NCBI GenBank assembly: GCA_025094145.1
Contig: JALLLS010000103.1
Coordinates: forward strand, 44,154 to 108,153
Direction of reading: 5' to 3'
Length of the DNA: 64,000 nt
From: Spinellus fusiger
Lineage: Eukaryota > Mucoromycota > Mucoromycetes > Mucorales > Phycomycetaceae
The notes beneath the pieces were generated by a model. It was not told the origin of the DNA. It saw nothing but the letters and a program-made list of their open reading frames with translations, and searched no databases. This document shows, in pieces, positions 10,314 through 23,089 of this stretch. Position numbers and translations under genes: made by a program. How positions within the stretch are numbered: position 1 is the stretch's first letter; each line of letters starts with the position of its first letter.

Positions 10314-13300
10314 TTAAACATTCTTCTTGGGTGATCTGGGGGTTTCTATGTCTTCATCACTCTTTCGCTTGGTACCCACCACTGCATCCGTGGCTGTGGC
10401 TGTTTCTGTCTCTATTTCTGCCTCTATTTCTGTCTCTATTTCTGCCTCTGCCTCTGCCTCTGCCTCTGTGTTGGTGTTGGTGTTGATAGGAGTAGGGGTG
10501 TCTGCACTGATAGAGGGTGTCTCGTTCATCATCTTATCCATCATCTCTAAAGAAGTATCTTGGAGGAAAGAAGGAGAAAGTGCTTGCTGACTCTTCTCCT
10601 GCAATGGTGACAAGGCATAGAGTGACTTTTGTGGCTGTGTCTGGAGAGTGTCTGTTGTCCATGATGGACTGCTTGTGGAGAGAGTGGCTTCTGAATGGGA
10701 CTCTTTCATGTCCATGTCTTGGGTGTCCAGTGATTTGGTCGTCTCCACAAAAACATTCTTGTGTGGGGATGAGTGAAGCTCTCCTTCTTCTCTCACCTCT
10801 CCCTCCTCCTCCTCTTCTCTTGTTTCCTGAAGGATAAGCTGGGTCTCTTCGGATGTTGGAGAGACTTGTAATCCTTCAGGTGGTGGGGACACTGCAGGCA
10901 TAGGAGGTGCTTGTGGTTCTTCTTGTACTTGAGGCACTTGAGGCACTTGAGATACCTGAGGCAATGAATGAGACTGTTGTGTCTGTGGTGAAGAGTCTGT
11001 TACAGACACATACTCAGAAGAAACATGCATGTCTGCTTTTGAACTTGCAAGTACGGAGGGTGTGTCTTGTACAGGAGATACATTCGATGTGGATGTAGAT
11101 ACAGATGGAGATGTGAATGCTGGTGGTAATATGGAGATGGGCACTGATATAGGTACAGAAGGGGCTGTGACAAGAGCACCCTTTTCTTCTGCCTCTGAGT
11201 GACTTGGCTGAGAAGGAGAGGATGAGGATGAGGAAGAGGTGGTGGTGACGATAATGGATGAAGGAAGTTTTGCTGTTAATTCAGCAATTTTGTTTGCCAG
11301 CTTGTTGTTTTTGTTTGTCATCATGGACTGCATGGCCTTGAGACGTTTGTTCTCAAGCTCAACTTGAGTAATCTGTTCTTCTTTCTGGGCAAGAGCAGTT
11401 TTGAAGGCCTCTTGTGCTGCTGTTGTGTTTGCAGTGTTTGCAGTGTTTGCAGTGGCTGTTGTGTCAGTGACAGCGACACCTTTACTCTTGAATTGCTTAT
11501 TTTCTTCTGTCAGTTGCTGAATCAATGCAGTATTCTCTTCAATCTTCTTTCCTAGTTGACTCAATGCTTCATCGTCTTCCTCACTCTTTGTCTTGAGTGC
11601 CTTTACATCATCCAGTGCTCTATTCTATTAAAATAATAATAATATCGTAATGAAATGTTCAATACCAATAAAATATCTGTTATTGCTTCTCTTCTCTGCT
11701 TACCTTCTCTGCTGCAATCTGGCGTGCTCTTGTAAACAAGCTCATGTGCTTTTTATTCAGGGCTTCGTACTCATCCATGCGCTTAACAAGTGAATCGTGA
11801 GATATCTTCTTCTCTAGCTCAGCAGCCTCTAAAGACTCCTGGAGTGTCTTGATCTTCTCTTCAAGATCAGTAGAACCTTGAGCTCCTTTGGTGGCATTTT
11901 CCAGTTTAGCCTTCATCTCCACTAACGCTGTTTCCTTGTGCTTGGCTACAGTTGCCACACGCTTGAATCTTTCAAACATAGCATTCTTCTCTACTTCTAT
12001 AGAGGCCACCTTATCCAGGGCTTCCTGCTTTGTCTTCTCAAGAGATGCACATTCAGCCTTGGATGCCTCCAATGTCTCTTGGAGCTTCTTCAAGTCTTCA
12101 GGATCAATCAGATTGCGTTTGGCCATCAGCTCAGAAGCACGTGTTGTGAGTTCTGTCTGAGTCATCTCCAGAGAGCGAATGAGTTCAGCAGAATGAGCAA
12201 GATCAGATTCAAGAGTTACTATCTTAGTGATCATTGGCTCCATCTCCTTTTGCTTGGCGTCGACTTGCTTCTCGAGTGTTTCAATGCGAGTGCTGGCTTG
12301 GGAGAGTTCTGTTCTCAGGGTGTCATTGCTATCCTTGTAAACAGATACCAAGTTATTTGCTTCTGTTCTCTGCTGTTCTTCTTTAAGCATAAGAGCTGTC
12401 TTCTCTGCTCGGAGGGATTCCAGCGCGAGACGTGTATGGGCCAGCTGTTTCTGAGTCTGTTCAAGACTATTCTCAAGTTTAAGTTGTTGGATCTGACTCT
12501 GTCTGTATCTGCTTTCGAGTGTTTCCTTGCTCTGACGTAGTATAGCGTTCATTTCAAATACTTGCTTGATGGTCTTGTCCACAGAATCAGGGAGTTCTGT
12601 GGGAGCAGCTGTTGAGGAAGAGGTGGCTTCTGTCCATTGTCCTAGGAGTTTCTCAACTTGAGCTGCTAATGTTGCTCGCTCTTTCTTCAATTCACGCAGA
12701 CTAAAATACAATAAGTTATCCCAGTCTCCTGGTTGTAAGAAATAGCTCTCTTTACCTCTCTTCATTCGCACACAAAATAGCATCGGTGTGTTCCTTTTGG
12801 CGTGAAAGGCTTGTTTCACCAGCCTTGATCTTTGCTTGTGCCTCTGTCAATTTAGAAGTAGCTTCGGTCACTTGTGCCTTGAGATCTAATGCCTGTGTCT
12901 GGTATTGACTTGCTTCTGAAAGTGCAGCCTGCAATTTTGTATGTTCAGACTGTAACTGAACATTGATATCTTCCTTGGCCTGAAGGTATCGCTCAACATC
13001 CTTGTGAAGTGTCTCTAGTTCTGTTGTTTTCGTCTGCTCCAACACCTTGAGCTCTTCTTTCTCAGCAACAAGAGCCAGTTTCTCAATCGTCCACTGCTGT
13101 TCAGAACTGCCCATGTCTTCTTTGATTTTCTTCATCTCTACAAGCACAGTCTCCAACTCTTGCTGTAGCTCCCTCACACGTGTAGTATAGGTTGCGACAT
13201 CCTCTGTCTTTTTATCCAGTGTGGTCTGTATGTCCTTTACAAATACTTCATACTTTTCATTCAGCTCTTTGGTCTCCTGTCTTTCCTTCACAAGACGGCC

Positions 13301-16300
13301 TTGGTAATCTGCGAGTGTGGACTCCAAGACCTGGATCTTCTGTTCAGCCTCCACCACCTGTGCTTTGTACTTTTCAATACTCTCTGTTGTGTCTTTCTCG
13401 GAGAGTATACTGACAAGAGGCTCTTCAGAAGACTCTTGTTTAGCACTGGCATGGGAAAGAGTAGCCACCTTGAGCTCAAGGGCATGCTTCTCTTGTCTTG
13501 CTGTCTCCAACTGCTGACATGTCTCATTGTAAGAAGTAGTGATCTGTTGCAACTCTCCACGGGCCATCATGCACTTGTCCTGCCACTCTCGACTATCAAT
13601 CAAAGGATACTCTTGTGTGTCTGTTTGGGTCTTGGCCACCTTCTCTGTCAATACTTCAACCTCACGGCACTTTTCTTCGCATCTTTCCTTCCAGTAGCCA
13701 GCATGCTGTTCAGATCCTTCTACAAAGGCCTTGCGTTGCAGAGAAAGATCCACCAAGGCATCGGATATCTTTCGGTACTGTGTCGATAGCTCATTCAATT
13801 GTTCTGTCAGCATCTCAGAGCGAGACGCATTGACCTTGTTTTCTGATGTGAGTTGAAGGTTCTCTTCCCTGATGGCTTCATGGGTGCGATGGTAATGCTG
13901 GACTTGAGCCAGAGCTTGTTGAAGAAGATCTTCATTGGTAGACACTTTACTTTGCAATTCAATATTCTTTTGTCGAAGTTCTGTGATGAGTGTCTGACGC
14001 TCTTGGCAGGTGTATTTCAAGTTGCTTATTTGCTCCTCGAGATGAGAAAGAGTTGCCTTGGTGTGGGCAAGTTCCTGTTGGGCTGTGTTGCTCTTTCTTC
14101 GGGCATCGTCCAAGAGAGCCTTCATCTTTTGGAAATCTCCATTGACTTCTATTTGGTAGACATCAGCCTGTTGTTCGTTCTCTTTAAGGCGTTGTTTGTA
14201 ATCTTCTACTCGAGACTGCAATTCAGCATGGATTTCTGGGGACGTCTGTTTTTTGTATTCTTCAATGATGTGTTGATACTGGTCTTTTTCGCTGGATAAA
14301 AGATGAATTCTACAAGGCAGAGTGAGTCGATACAATTAGAAAGACACATGATAGGATAAAGAAACTATAAGAAGAAAGAGAAAAGAAAGAGGATAGACTA
14401 TGGAGACTTACTTGGATTTGCTGCTCTTAATCTCTTCTTCAAGTTCTGTAATCATATGTTTTGCTTCATTCAATGCATGTGTGTAGAACCCTTCATTTTT
14501 AGTGCTTTCTGCACAAGTGTCTTCCAATGTACATGTCTTTTGTTTGAGTTCCTTTGATAATTCTCTGCACTGATGTGTAAGGTGCTGGTTGCGCTCGAGT
14601 AACTCGGTAATGTTTTTAAACACAAGTTCATCATGACCAAGGTGGGGTCTCCCTGTTGTGTCGATAAAGACAGCTGCTGTTGCTTGAAGAGCAGCAGGTA
14701 AAGGCTGATCTCTCAATTGTGCTTCGTTCAATAAAAATCTCAATTGATACGTAGTGTCTGTTAATGATTCTCTGAGCTTCTCATCTTCTTGATCGAGTCC
14801 AGCAATATGAGATTTAAAGTGTTCCAGCTGTTATGTACAGGCAATTCAATAAACACTTGTCATTGTTATTCTTGTTCTGCTTACCTCTTCGGCATTCTTC
14901 TTTACAACACTGGCATAATCTTTGTTCTTTCTTTCCGAAGATGCCAATTGATAACGAAGTCTCTCTAATTCAGCCTGAGCTCTCTCCTGCCATTGCTGCT
15001 GATCCTGTGTCTCACGCAACAGCTCTTCATTGGCTCCTCGCATGCCTTCTGCCTGAGCCACTGTCTTGACATAGTCCTCTCGAAGATCAAAAAAGTCGCT
15101 GTACACCTCATCCCAGTGTTTTCCAGTACTTTCGTATTTGCTGATCAATGCCAACAGGGTGGTACTGCCACTGTTCACACTGTTGTTTCTATCCTCTTGT
15201 TCATTCTGACGAATCACACCAATGAATTTTTCCACTTGCTTCCGAGACAAGTCAAGCTGTTGTTGTCTATGAGCTAATGCCTTTTCTAACTCGCGTTGAC
15301 TGTTCTGTGCTTCCTGTACTTTTTGCTGTGATTGGATTTCGAGTGCTGCCATTTTTGTTTGTGTTGCTTCTAAATACTCCTCCTGTAGTTTCTGTTGTGC
15401 TTCGTACATTTCCTTGGACTCCTTCTGTTCACTTTTGGTAGCCATGAGTTGTAACTCCAAAGCCTGACAGCGATCCATGGCAATGCTGGCTTCTCTTTTG
15501 GTTTCTGCATTTTCAAACTTCAGACTTTGGTTCTCTGTACGTATGTTGGCTAATGTGCTTTCCAAGGCGACTTTTTCTTGTTGGTGATCTGCCAATTGAC
15601 GTGTGAAACGCTCAGTAGCAAAGTCCTAATGACCCAGCACACCAAGACAGAGCAAGGGAGAAGGAAAGAAGAAGAAAAAAGATGATATAGGGATGGATAG
15701 ATAGATGACATAGAGAAAAAAGGACAAGGTGAGGACAAGACACTCTACTGGTGACTGTATCTATCCCGCTGTGCTTACAGATTTGTACTTTTGATCTTTG
15801 AGCTCATTCTCAAGGATATGCAATTGGTGTGTTTTTGCGTCTTCTCTTCGTACTGTAGATTCCAATCTTGCTGTGAGTGCTTCTACCTCAAGCTAAAGAA
15901 AGAAAAAAAGAAAAAAAGAAAAAAAGACATGAGTGATGCAGTGTACAGTGTATATTACCTTTAATGTTGCAGTGGAGGTAGTGGCGTCTTCTTTGGAGGC
16001 TGCGAGTCGATGTTTCTGCAGTCTTTCCTCATGCAATTTCTCCTTGAGTGTTTTTATAGTATCTGATAAAATACAAAGAGTAAGGTTTGTAGGATAGAGA
16101 AACAGACCAAGACTAACATTAAGACAAGACTGACCTTTGGCTTCAAGCAATTCACTATTTGTCATGCGGATGAGCTCAGTATTTTTTCTTTCGTTGGCAG
16201 CAGCAGTCGTTTCAAGAGTGGAGATCTGATCCTTTGCAGCCTCATACTGAGATTGTACAGTGGTTCTTTTTTCTACTTGACTCTTTGTACTTTTGAGAGA

Positions 16301-16560
16301 ATCATCTAATAGCCAGAAGAGTCATGTTAAAAGAGACAAAAGGATGTGGACGGTACAAGTTAAGCAAACACGCGTTGTACCTAGGAGTGTAATCTGTTGT
16401 TGTGCGTCATTATAAAGGTTCAGCAGGTGGGTGTATTTGTGCTGTAACTTCTCTAGGTTGATATCTAGATGTGTTTTGGGTGTTAGGCCTGGGATGTTCT
16501 TTTGTTTCTTTCAGTTCTACCTGACAGCAGATCTATTGCTTCACTAGGGGTGGAAGCCAT
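10314..16560 (-). CDS. TPR: TPR/MLP1-type nuclear-pore basket protein
   Basis: Roughly ten exons from ATG 16560 (MASTPSEAIDLL) to the stop at 10314, totalling around 1,800 aa. Nearly the whole length is heptad coiled coil rich in Glu, Gln, Lys and Leu; largest exons are about 14310-12757, 12700-11702 and 11625-10314. A diagnostic patch in the exon at 14830-14410 reads FKNITELLERNQHLTHQC, the family motif N-I-x-E-L-x-x-x-N-x-x-L-x-x-x-x-R-E-L-x-x-E of TPR/Mlp. The last exon switches to a disordered Ser/Thr/Pro- and Glu-rich tail with EAEAEAEAE and ETETATATD runs, ending KRKSDEDIETPRSPKK, a plausible nuclear signal. TPR/Mlp proteins form the nuclear basket and act in mRNA quality control and export. 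A different nuclear coiled-coil protein is less likely. Confidence 0.8.
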
Positions 16561-17289
16561 GATATAAGAAAGGGGGAAGAACAACGAGTAAGAAAGTCTT
16601 TGGTGACTTGTTTTCCTTCTCTTTCTTTATTGGTAAAAGGACTTACTCACAGACAGAAACAAAGTGAAATGAGGAATGAAAATATAGAAGAGAGCGGGAC
16701 TATCGCGCTACGTCACACTTGTTACTATTTTCCGTAGTTTTGGAAATGCAACTCCACACTCTACCAATCTATGGATGCATAAATATAGAAATATAGACTA
16801 TGGACAAATGAATGAATGAGTGGGTTTTGTGGTGGTAAACTGGGCTGGAAGAGAAAGAAGGAGATGAGAGAGAAAGAGAGAGAAAGAGAGAGAAGCTATA
16901 CACACACACATACGCACAACTCCTTAACAATGAGACAAAACTACCCCTTCTAACTACACTACTTAATGGACTCATGAGCAACCTCCACTTTCTACTCAAT
17001 AGACGTGGGTGTAGTATAAACACCCTTCTCTCCTTCTCTCTCATCTCCTTCTCTCTAACCCTATATCTATTAGCTTAACACATGGCAGTGACAAGTGCAC
17101 TCTTATAAATAAATAAATAAAAGACAAAACAAACAAGTGTAGGCCAGCGACAGAAAGAAAGGAGAAAGAAAAGATGCCCAAGTGACTTTGCTTTTTCATA
17201 GACACAGTCTGGGTGACTTTCTGTCTAATTATTTGCACTGTCTTTCTCTCATTTTCTTCTTTACTGTCACTATTCCTCACAAGATTCCT
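16561..17289. promoter_or_regulatory. Divergent upstream region, TPR-like / DUF4050
   Basis: 729 bp between divergent start codons. It contains purine-rich GAGA tracts (16850-16890) and pyrimidine-rich tracts before the plus-strand ATG. Minus-strand ORFs here are low-complexity Ser/Phe/Leu and not credible genes. A non-coding first exon for the plus gene is possible (AG at 17277-17280). Confidence 0.4.
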
Positions 17290-17753
17290 ATGCCAACGGT
17301 CGAGTCATCCACACCACTGTGTTCCGAGACACCTCTTGAACCAAAAACAGACACAACCGTCAATACTGGCTTGGAGTCTTGGCTTGCACGGAGGGAAGAG
17401 TGGACTCGACAGCCCGATTTGTCCCCAGAACAACAGCATAAGCACAACCTCTCTTTAGAACAGAAAAAGGCATGGCTAGAAGCAGTGAGCCAAACCAATC
17501 CACTAGGTGTTTATCAGGCGTTGATTGTGGATCGACGGAAGCTAACTACACCACTTCCTTTGGGATTTGCAGTGAGTTCGTCTGTCTTTAACAGATAGGC
17601 CTTTATTTCTTGGATACCCTTGAAAGGGAGTTTGTTCTGTGAAACTTATTTGTGCTGCTTTCTATCCTTCCCTTCCCTTAGATCGATATCATTGTCCAAG
17701 GATGGAAACATAACGGAACATGGCCAGAAGGAATGGAGGCACCAAAAGATTAA
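17290..17753 (+). CDS. DUF4050 / Gag1-like clamp domain protein
   Basis: Two exons, 17290-17571 and 17682-17753, in phase, about 117 aa. The sequence has a W-L-x-R-R-E-E-W-T motif near residue 35, a helix ending VYQALIVDRRKLTTPLPL, and a C-terminal IDIIVQGWKHNGTWPEGM. This matches the fungal DUF4050 pattern (Y-x-x-L-V-x-x-x-R-x-x-x-x-P-[IL]-P-L ... I-x-I-[LI]-x-x-G-W-x-x-x-G-x-[WY]-P). The cellular role is not established from sequence. The last exon overlaps, antisense, a hydrophobic open frame. Confidence 0.6.
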
Positions 17754-19102
17754 ATGTGAATTGTAGATACAGTGGGTAGAGTGTGAATATGACAGGCACA
17801 TCCTGTAGCATACCCCCATAAAGAAGTGCTCCAACACTAAAGAGAGCAGCAAATAATAAAGAGAATGTAGCAGCAAATAGAAGAGGCAGCCCATCTGTTG
17901 TGTTCTAATGTATTCTAGAATCCATCTGCTCTTCTCTTGTTTAGTGTCATTAGTGGCTGTATTTATTTACATGTTCTTATCCGAGAAAATAAAGAATAGT
18001 GTGTACCTGAATAGATCAACAGTATCTTGGTATCCTAATAACTAGGGTAACTAGGGTAACTAGGGCAAATAGCACTGGAAATATTCTCTTTTTTTCACTG
18101 TCTCTTGTTATAACTAGTCACAGATCCACCGCTTAAAGAAGAGAAAACGCTTTATTTCAATAGAATGTTTTATTGTTACTGTAAAATAGACACGCTACTA
18201 TACCAATAGAGATTATATCCAATCAGTGGCATTGCTCAGAATCAATGGAAGAACTCACTGTCTTTCCTGTGCTACTCTGCCAAAATCATGGACAAGTAGG
18301 TGTTCCCATGGCAATAGATGAATTTCCCAAACTGAATATCCAAAAAAAGAAAAAAGAAAAGAAAAAGAATATAAATAGACAAATAACCCTTTTCCTTACT
18401 GAATACAAGAGTTACCTAGCAACAGTTTCAGATGATTATAAAGTAGTCAGTGTGGCTTTTAAAATAATAGTTTGTGTGGTGATGGCTGCTTCCATTCTAT
18501 GTATGACTAATAAAGATTCTATTTACACTTCTATAGCTATCCTAAGAATCCATGGATAGTTGAATGTTCCTTTAGATCTATCTGCACCTACCCATTAGCA
18601 AGAGTCAATGACTATCACTCCATGAAAAAGAAGAAGAGACTGTCTAAATTCCAATGATGTTTATACACCTTTCTCTACTGCCTATAGTGTCTCTTGTATG
18701 TCTTTTGTATGTCTTTTGTATGTCTTTTGTATGATTTTTGGTCGGCATAAAAGTGTGGGTTGGAGATATGATTAGGATTTAGGCGGAGACACAAAGAAAG
18801 AAGAAAAAACAGTGGTCTTCCAGTCATGTAAAAGGCAATCATCAAAAGTAGTGTGAATAGACATCCTTAGCACTAACAAAGGAAAGATAGATCCACTGCC
18901 TATGGAATAGACATTTTTGTGCAGGTTATACACTACAAATCTCTTTTCTTTTTTTTTCTTTATTTCTCTCTCTCTCTCTCTTTCTTTCTCTGTCTCTCTG
19001 TCTCTTTCATATTGATTATGACTGTTTGTTATGAGGTGAGAAAGAAGAATAGGAATCCTGTAGAGTGTGTCTGCCTATTCTCCTGCTTCTCTTGTGTTTT
19101 GC
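17754..19102. other. Spacer without a confident gene
   Basis: Three weakly supported coding hints: a hydrophobic minus frame at 17905-17690, a plus ORF at 18245-18559 with one possible TM segment, and an open minus frame at about 18883-18760. They do not assemble into one model. Minus-strand AATAAA signals sit near 18157 and 18174. TAACTAGGG-type units repeat at 18040-18066 and TGTATGTCTTTT units at 18695-18732. Confidence 0.5.
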
Positions 19103-19853
19103 TTAGACTGATGCCTTGGTCTTTACTGTCTCTACACTTTCAAACTCCCATTGTGTTGCTCTCAGACCAATACCTGCAGGTGCATTGCGAGTCAAATACA
19201 ACAGCCATCGATCTACCACTTCAGGATGGGCGTCTTTGATCTGGAGAAGACGCTTGTGGGTCTTGCGCTCAAAGTTCTCCTGTGATTTTTTATGCACAAA
19301 GGGAGATCGAATCACTGTCCAACGAGAAGTCTGGGTAGGAAGAGGCACTGTGCCTGAACAGGGCATGTTCATATGATAAGCAGCACGGCGAGCAAAATCA
19401 GCAAAAAAGTCCAATTTTTGTGGGAGATAGCCACGCAATTGGAGGTTGCATACAGGAATATTATGGGTTGTAGGAATACGTGAAGGAGCTATCCACACAC
19501 ACAAATATGTATATATATATTAGGGTCAATTGTGCTGATAAACTCCACGACCAATAGCAGATAGTAGAAGAAAAAAGATATAATAATTACCCTGGAAGAC
19601 CTCATCAAATGTCTCTTGTTTAACAGGCTTAGGCAAGTCAAGGGTGACTTTCTCTTCATTTTCATTGACAGGCAATGCAGGGGTCTCCTGTGTGCTAATA
19701 ACATTGAGCTCTATCCCTGAGAAGGAGGGGAGGACTTACACAAAGGTGCGCAAGGACACACGTCCTGCGATACGGGGCAACTGAGCAGCGGTGCGGTACT
19801 ATTGACTATGAGTGGTTGTTCAATACAAGGACATAGCCTACCGTAGAGAGCAT
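19103..19853 (-). CDS. RSM10: Mitochondrial small-subunit ribosomal protein uS10m
   Basis: The main exon 19488-19103 encodes the uS10 fold: [20 protein letters not shown], then [19 protein letters not shown] and VVDRWLLYL near the C-terminus. [13 protein letters not shown](R/M)R-x-HKR is the signature of mitochondrial S10. Upstream exons on the minus strand are 19853-19842 (MLST), one starting at 19798 with a basic [18 protein letters not shown] presequence suggesting mitochondrial import, and one ending at 19591 (ETFDEVFQ). The junction between the second and third exons is uncertain: the obvious GTAAGT donor at 19739 does not keep phase, while a donor two bases earlier with an acceptor at CTC does. 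It shares a 279-bp divergent upstream region with the OPT transporter. Confidence 0.85.
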
Positions 19854-20132
19854 AGTGGGTTGGACTGCTGAAGAATACACGTGGAGTCAAGGTGGTCTAT
19901 CTATGGGTCGATAGGGCGGTCTATGGGTTGGTGGATAGATGTATCTGTGCGTCTGTGCGTCTGTGCGTCGCCTTTCCTCTCAGTGGGTGTCTTTTGTGGA
20001 AAACAAGGGGAGTTGGGAGAGAAGCTGCTTTGTATGTTGACTTATAAGCCACCTTCAAAGGACAGTCTTTAGGCAGTCTTCTGAGCGGAGATTTCCATTG
20101 CTTTAGGGTGCTTCTTTCACTGCTTTATTTCA
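19854..20132. promoter_or_regulatory. Bidirectional upstream region, uS10m / OPT
   Basis: 279 bp between two divergent start codons. It contains a run of GTCTATGGGTCGAT-like and TCTGTGCG repeats (19898-19960). No core promoter motif is clear. Confidence 0.4.
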
Positions 20133-23089
20133 ATGGCTCAAATTGTTCAACCTTTACACTCACCAGGTAAACCCTAGCCATAGTTCACTCTTCTCTAGTC
20201 TATTGCAACTTAATATCCGGGAATATCATTAGAATGGGATTGGGGGTTGTTTAGGGACTACTAACAGAGGTCTACGTGCAATAGCGCCCTCCCTGTCACC
20301 TACAAAAGAAAAAGAACTGCCTCACCTCACTGTAAGATATCTTACTCAAGGCAAATTTACTTACCATGAAATAGCTAAGAGCTGTAGTATGTGGTCTTGC
20401 CGTGGGTACATTGATGTGCTTTTCCAATATGTACTTTGGATTACAAACTGGGTGGATATCCATGATGTCCCTTCAATCCTCCCTACTGGGTTATGCCATC
20501 TTCAAACCCTTTCAACACCGTCTTGCTATAGCCTTTGGACCCATTGAGAACGTTGTACTGCAGACAACAGCAGTAGCTACTGCCACCATGCCATTAGCTG
20601 CAGGTAGAAGATAGTTAAAGAATAGAAATACTGCTGCTGCTGCTGCTACTACAATCACTGCACCCTCTTGTGCTGACAAATACATCCTCCCAAAATGGAT
20701 GGGCTTAACACTTACACTTTCTTTTTTTAAAAATGTGATAGGATTTGTGGGTGTTATTCCTGCATTGGAATTGCTTACAACTGTAGATCATCCTGAGGGT
20801 TCTATTTGCTTGTCAGGCACACAACTCATCCTGTGGTCTTTGGGTGTTGCCTTCTTTGGTGTCTTCTTTGCCATCCCTCTGCGTAAACAGACCATCATTC
20901 GAGAGAAGCTCAAATTTCCTTCAGGAACAGCCACGGCCCAAATGATCAGCCTTCTTCACCATGACACAACCACAGCCTCCGCACCCCCCGCAACCACGCG
21001 CACTGAAGGTCAGCACATCATTCGACGAGCTCATCGAATGCACCGTATGGATACCTCTTGTGCAGAACAGAATCCTCTTTTATCTCCTGTTCCTACCTAC
21101 ACTTCTGCCTCCTCCTCTTCTGCTGTATCTGTTGCTTCTGCTGTGTCTGCTGTGTCTGCTGCGTCAGGTGGAGTAGGAGTAAGCGGGTCCACTACAGCAA
21201 ACACAGCCCAAACCACCGACACCCCACATTCCCTGCAAGAAGATGTCAGTTGGGCTTACAAATTACAAGCTCTTGTGCTTTCTTTTAGTCTGTCTTCTTT
21301 CTACACCCTCCTCAGCTACTTTTTCCCTGCCATCAATGCCATTCCTGTTTTTGACTGGATCACTCTGAATACTGTTCATTTGAGTGCATGGGAATGGTAC
21401 TTTACACCTAGCCTGAGTTACATGGGCCAAGGGATTATCATGGTAAGTCACAGGAATGGTGTCATTTCAGAGCCTTCTGATTGAAGGAAAATAAAATATA
21501 TTCTCCTGTGCATTGAATAGGGTCTCCCAACAACACTCTCCATGCTTCTAGGGTGTTTTATTGGATGGGGATTGCTTTCTCCCCTTTCTTATTATACCGG
21601 ATGGGCTACAGGTCCTGTCAATGACTGGAAAACAGGCTCCAAAGGATGGATATTGTGGATTTCATTGGGTGTTATGATTTCAGATTCGATTGTATCACTT
21701 GCTATTGTCATGGTAAAATCTCTGATAGGGTCACACAGACATCACACAGACATACATGTTGTTGTGGATAGACAGCGTCATGGTTACCAACCCGTCTCCG
21801 ATAGTGTTACACGGGCTGATTCTGTGCAATCGGGAGAAACATGGGAGGAAGAGGTGAATCAGGAAAGTGAAGAAGAAGATGCCCCTGAGGATCAGCGTGT
21901 GTCTACAGTCGTGACGGCAGTAGGACTGGTGGTGTCTTCTGTTATGTGTGTGTACTTTGTGAGAGTTGTGTTTGGTAGAGATATTCTGTCCATACCAATG
22001 GCTTTGTTATCTGTTGCTATTGCAATGCTACTGAGTGTTCTTGGTGTACGAGCATTGGGTGAGACAGATTTGAATCCTGTGAGTGGTATTGGTAAAATCA
22101 GTCAAGTGTTCTTTGCACTGGTGATGCCTGGTAATATAGCAGCCAATTTGATTGCAGGTGGAATAGCAGAAGCAGGTAAGCCAATACAAAGAAAAGCGAA
22201 TGAGAGATATTAACTGGAAGGATGATTCTTTTCTCTCTCCCTTACTGTTTAGGTGCACAACAAGCAGGTAAGAAAGAAAGAAAATAAAATAAAATAAAAT
22301 AAAAACACCATCACTCACCTTGGTATGTGTATTCTTGTATTTATTTATGGATGGATCTTTCTATTTTTCTAGGTGATTTAATGCAAGGTAAATAAATAAA
22401 TATGGCATTGTCAGTTACTGATCTTAGAAATAGATCTTAAGACAGGGCACTTATTACATGCTTCTCCCAAAGCACAGTTCTATGGACAAGTGATAGGCTC
22501 CTTCTTTAGTGCATTTATAGCCACAGGTAAGATAGACATACACGGGGTTAAAGTAGACCCACCACTGACCATGCTTCCCAATGCTCTATTCTTTCTAGGC
22601 GCCTACCTTCTTTATCGCTCAGTCTACTCCATCCCAGGCCCCGAATTCCCTGTTCCTACAGCCCAAGTATGGTTGGACATGTCTCGTCTTGTAAATGGCC
22701 ACCCTCTTCCACCTCATGTCTATGAATTCGTCCTTTTATTTGCTTTTGTCTTTGCTGTCTGTGTGATTATTAAGGAAACAACACCACAACAAAAATGGCA
22801 CAAGTATATCCCACAAGGTGTTGCTTTTGCTATTGGTATTTACAACCCACCCAGCTTCACACTTGCTCGTGTCTTGGGAGGTGTGATGGGCCATTATTGG
22901 AATCTCTATTGCGACACATTGGATCCAACTGAAGTCTATCCACTGGAAGACCAGTCCTGGTTCAAACGCCATCGACGCATTGTTGGCAAAGTGTTCATTG
23001 TGATTGTAGCCAGTGGGTTTGTCCTGGGAGAGGGAATGTTTGCTATTGTTAATTTGATTATGCGATCCTTCAATGTTCCTCATTACTAA
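20133..23089 (+). CDS. OPT-family oligopeptide/metal-chelate transporter
   Basis: Nine exons join perfectly in phase: 20133-20166, 20270-20331, 20375-20603, 20742-21442, 21521-22175, 22253-22267, 22373-22387, 22434-22526 and 22599-23089 (764 aa). Family landmarks run in order: TLMCFSNMYFGLQTGW in the first membrane helix, ATATMPLAAG joined to FVGVIPALELL, KLKFPSGTATAQMI, GPVNDWKTGSKGWILWI, MPGNIAANLIAGG, AGAQQAGDLMQDLKTGHLL, YSIPGPEFPVPTAQVW and MGHYW. The protein is polytopic; a cytoplasmic-type low-complexity loop (Ser/Ala/Val) lies around 21095-21210 and an acidic loop near 21840-21890. OPT proteins are proton-coupled importers of small peptides or metal chelates; substrate cannot be read here. 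Introns are as short as 43 bp. Confidence 0.92.

Noticed and set aside
11888..14299. Plus-strand ORFs up to 200 codons opposite the TPR-like gene
   Set aside because: Antisense shadows of a long coiled-coil gene; Leu/Phe/Ser-rich as expected for the reverse complement of Glu/Lys/Gln codons.
18245..18559. 104-codon plus ORF with a possible TM segment
   Set aside because: Lys-rich low-complexity run in the middle, no family, and polyadenylation-like signals on the opposite strand; not enough to call a gene.
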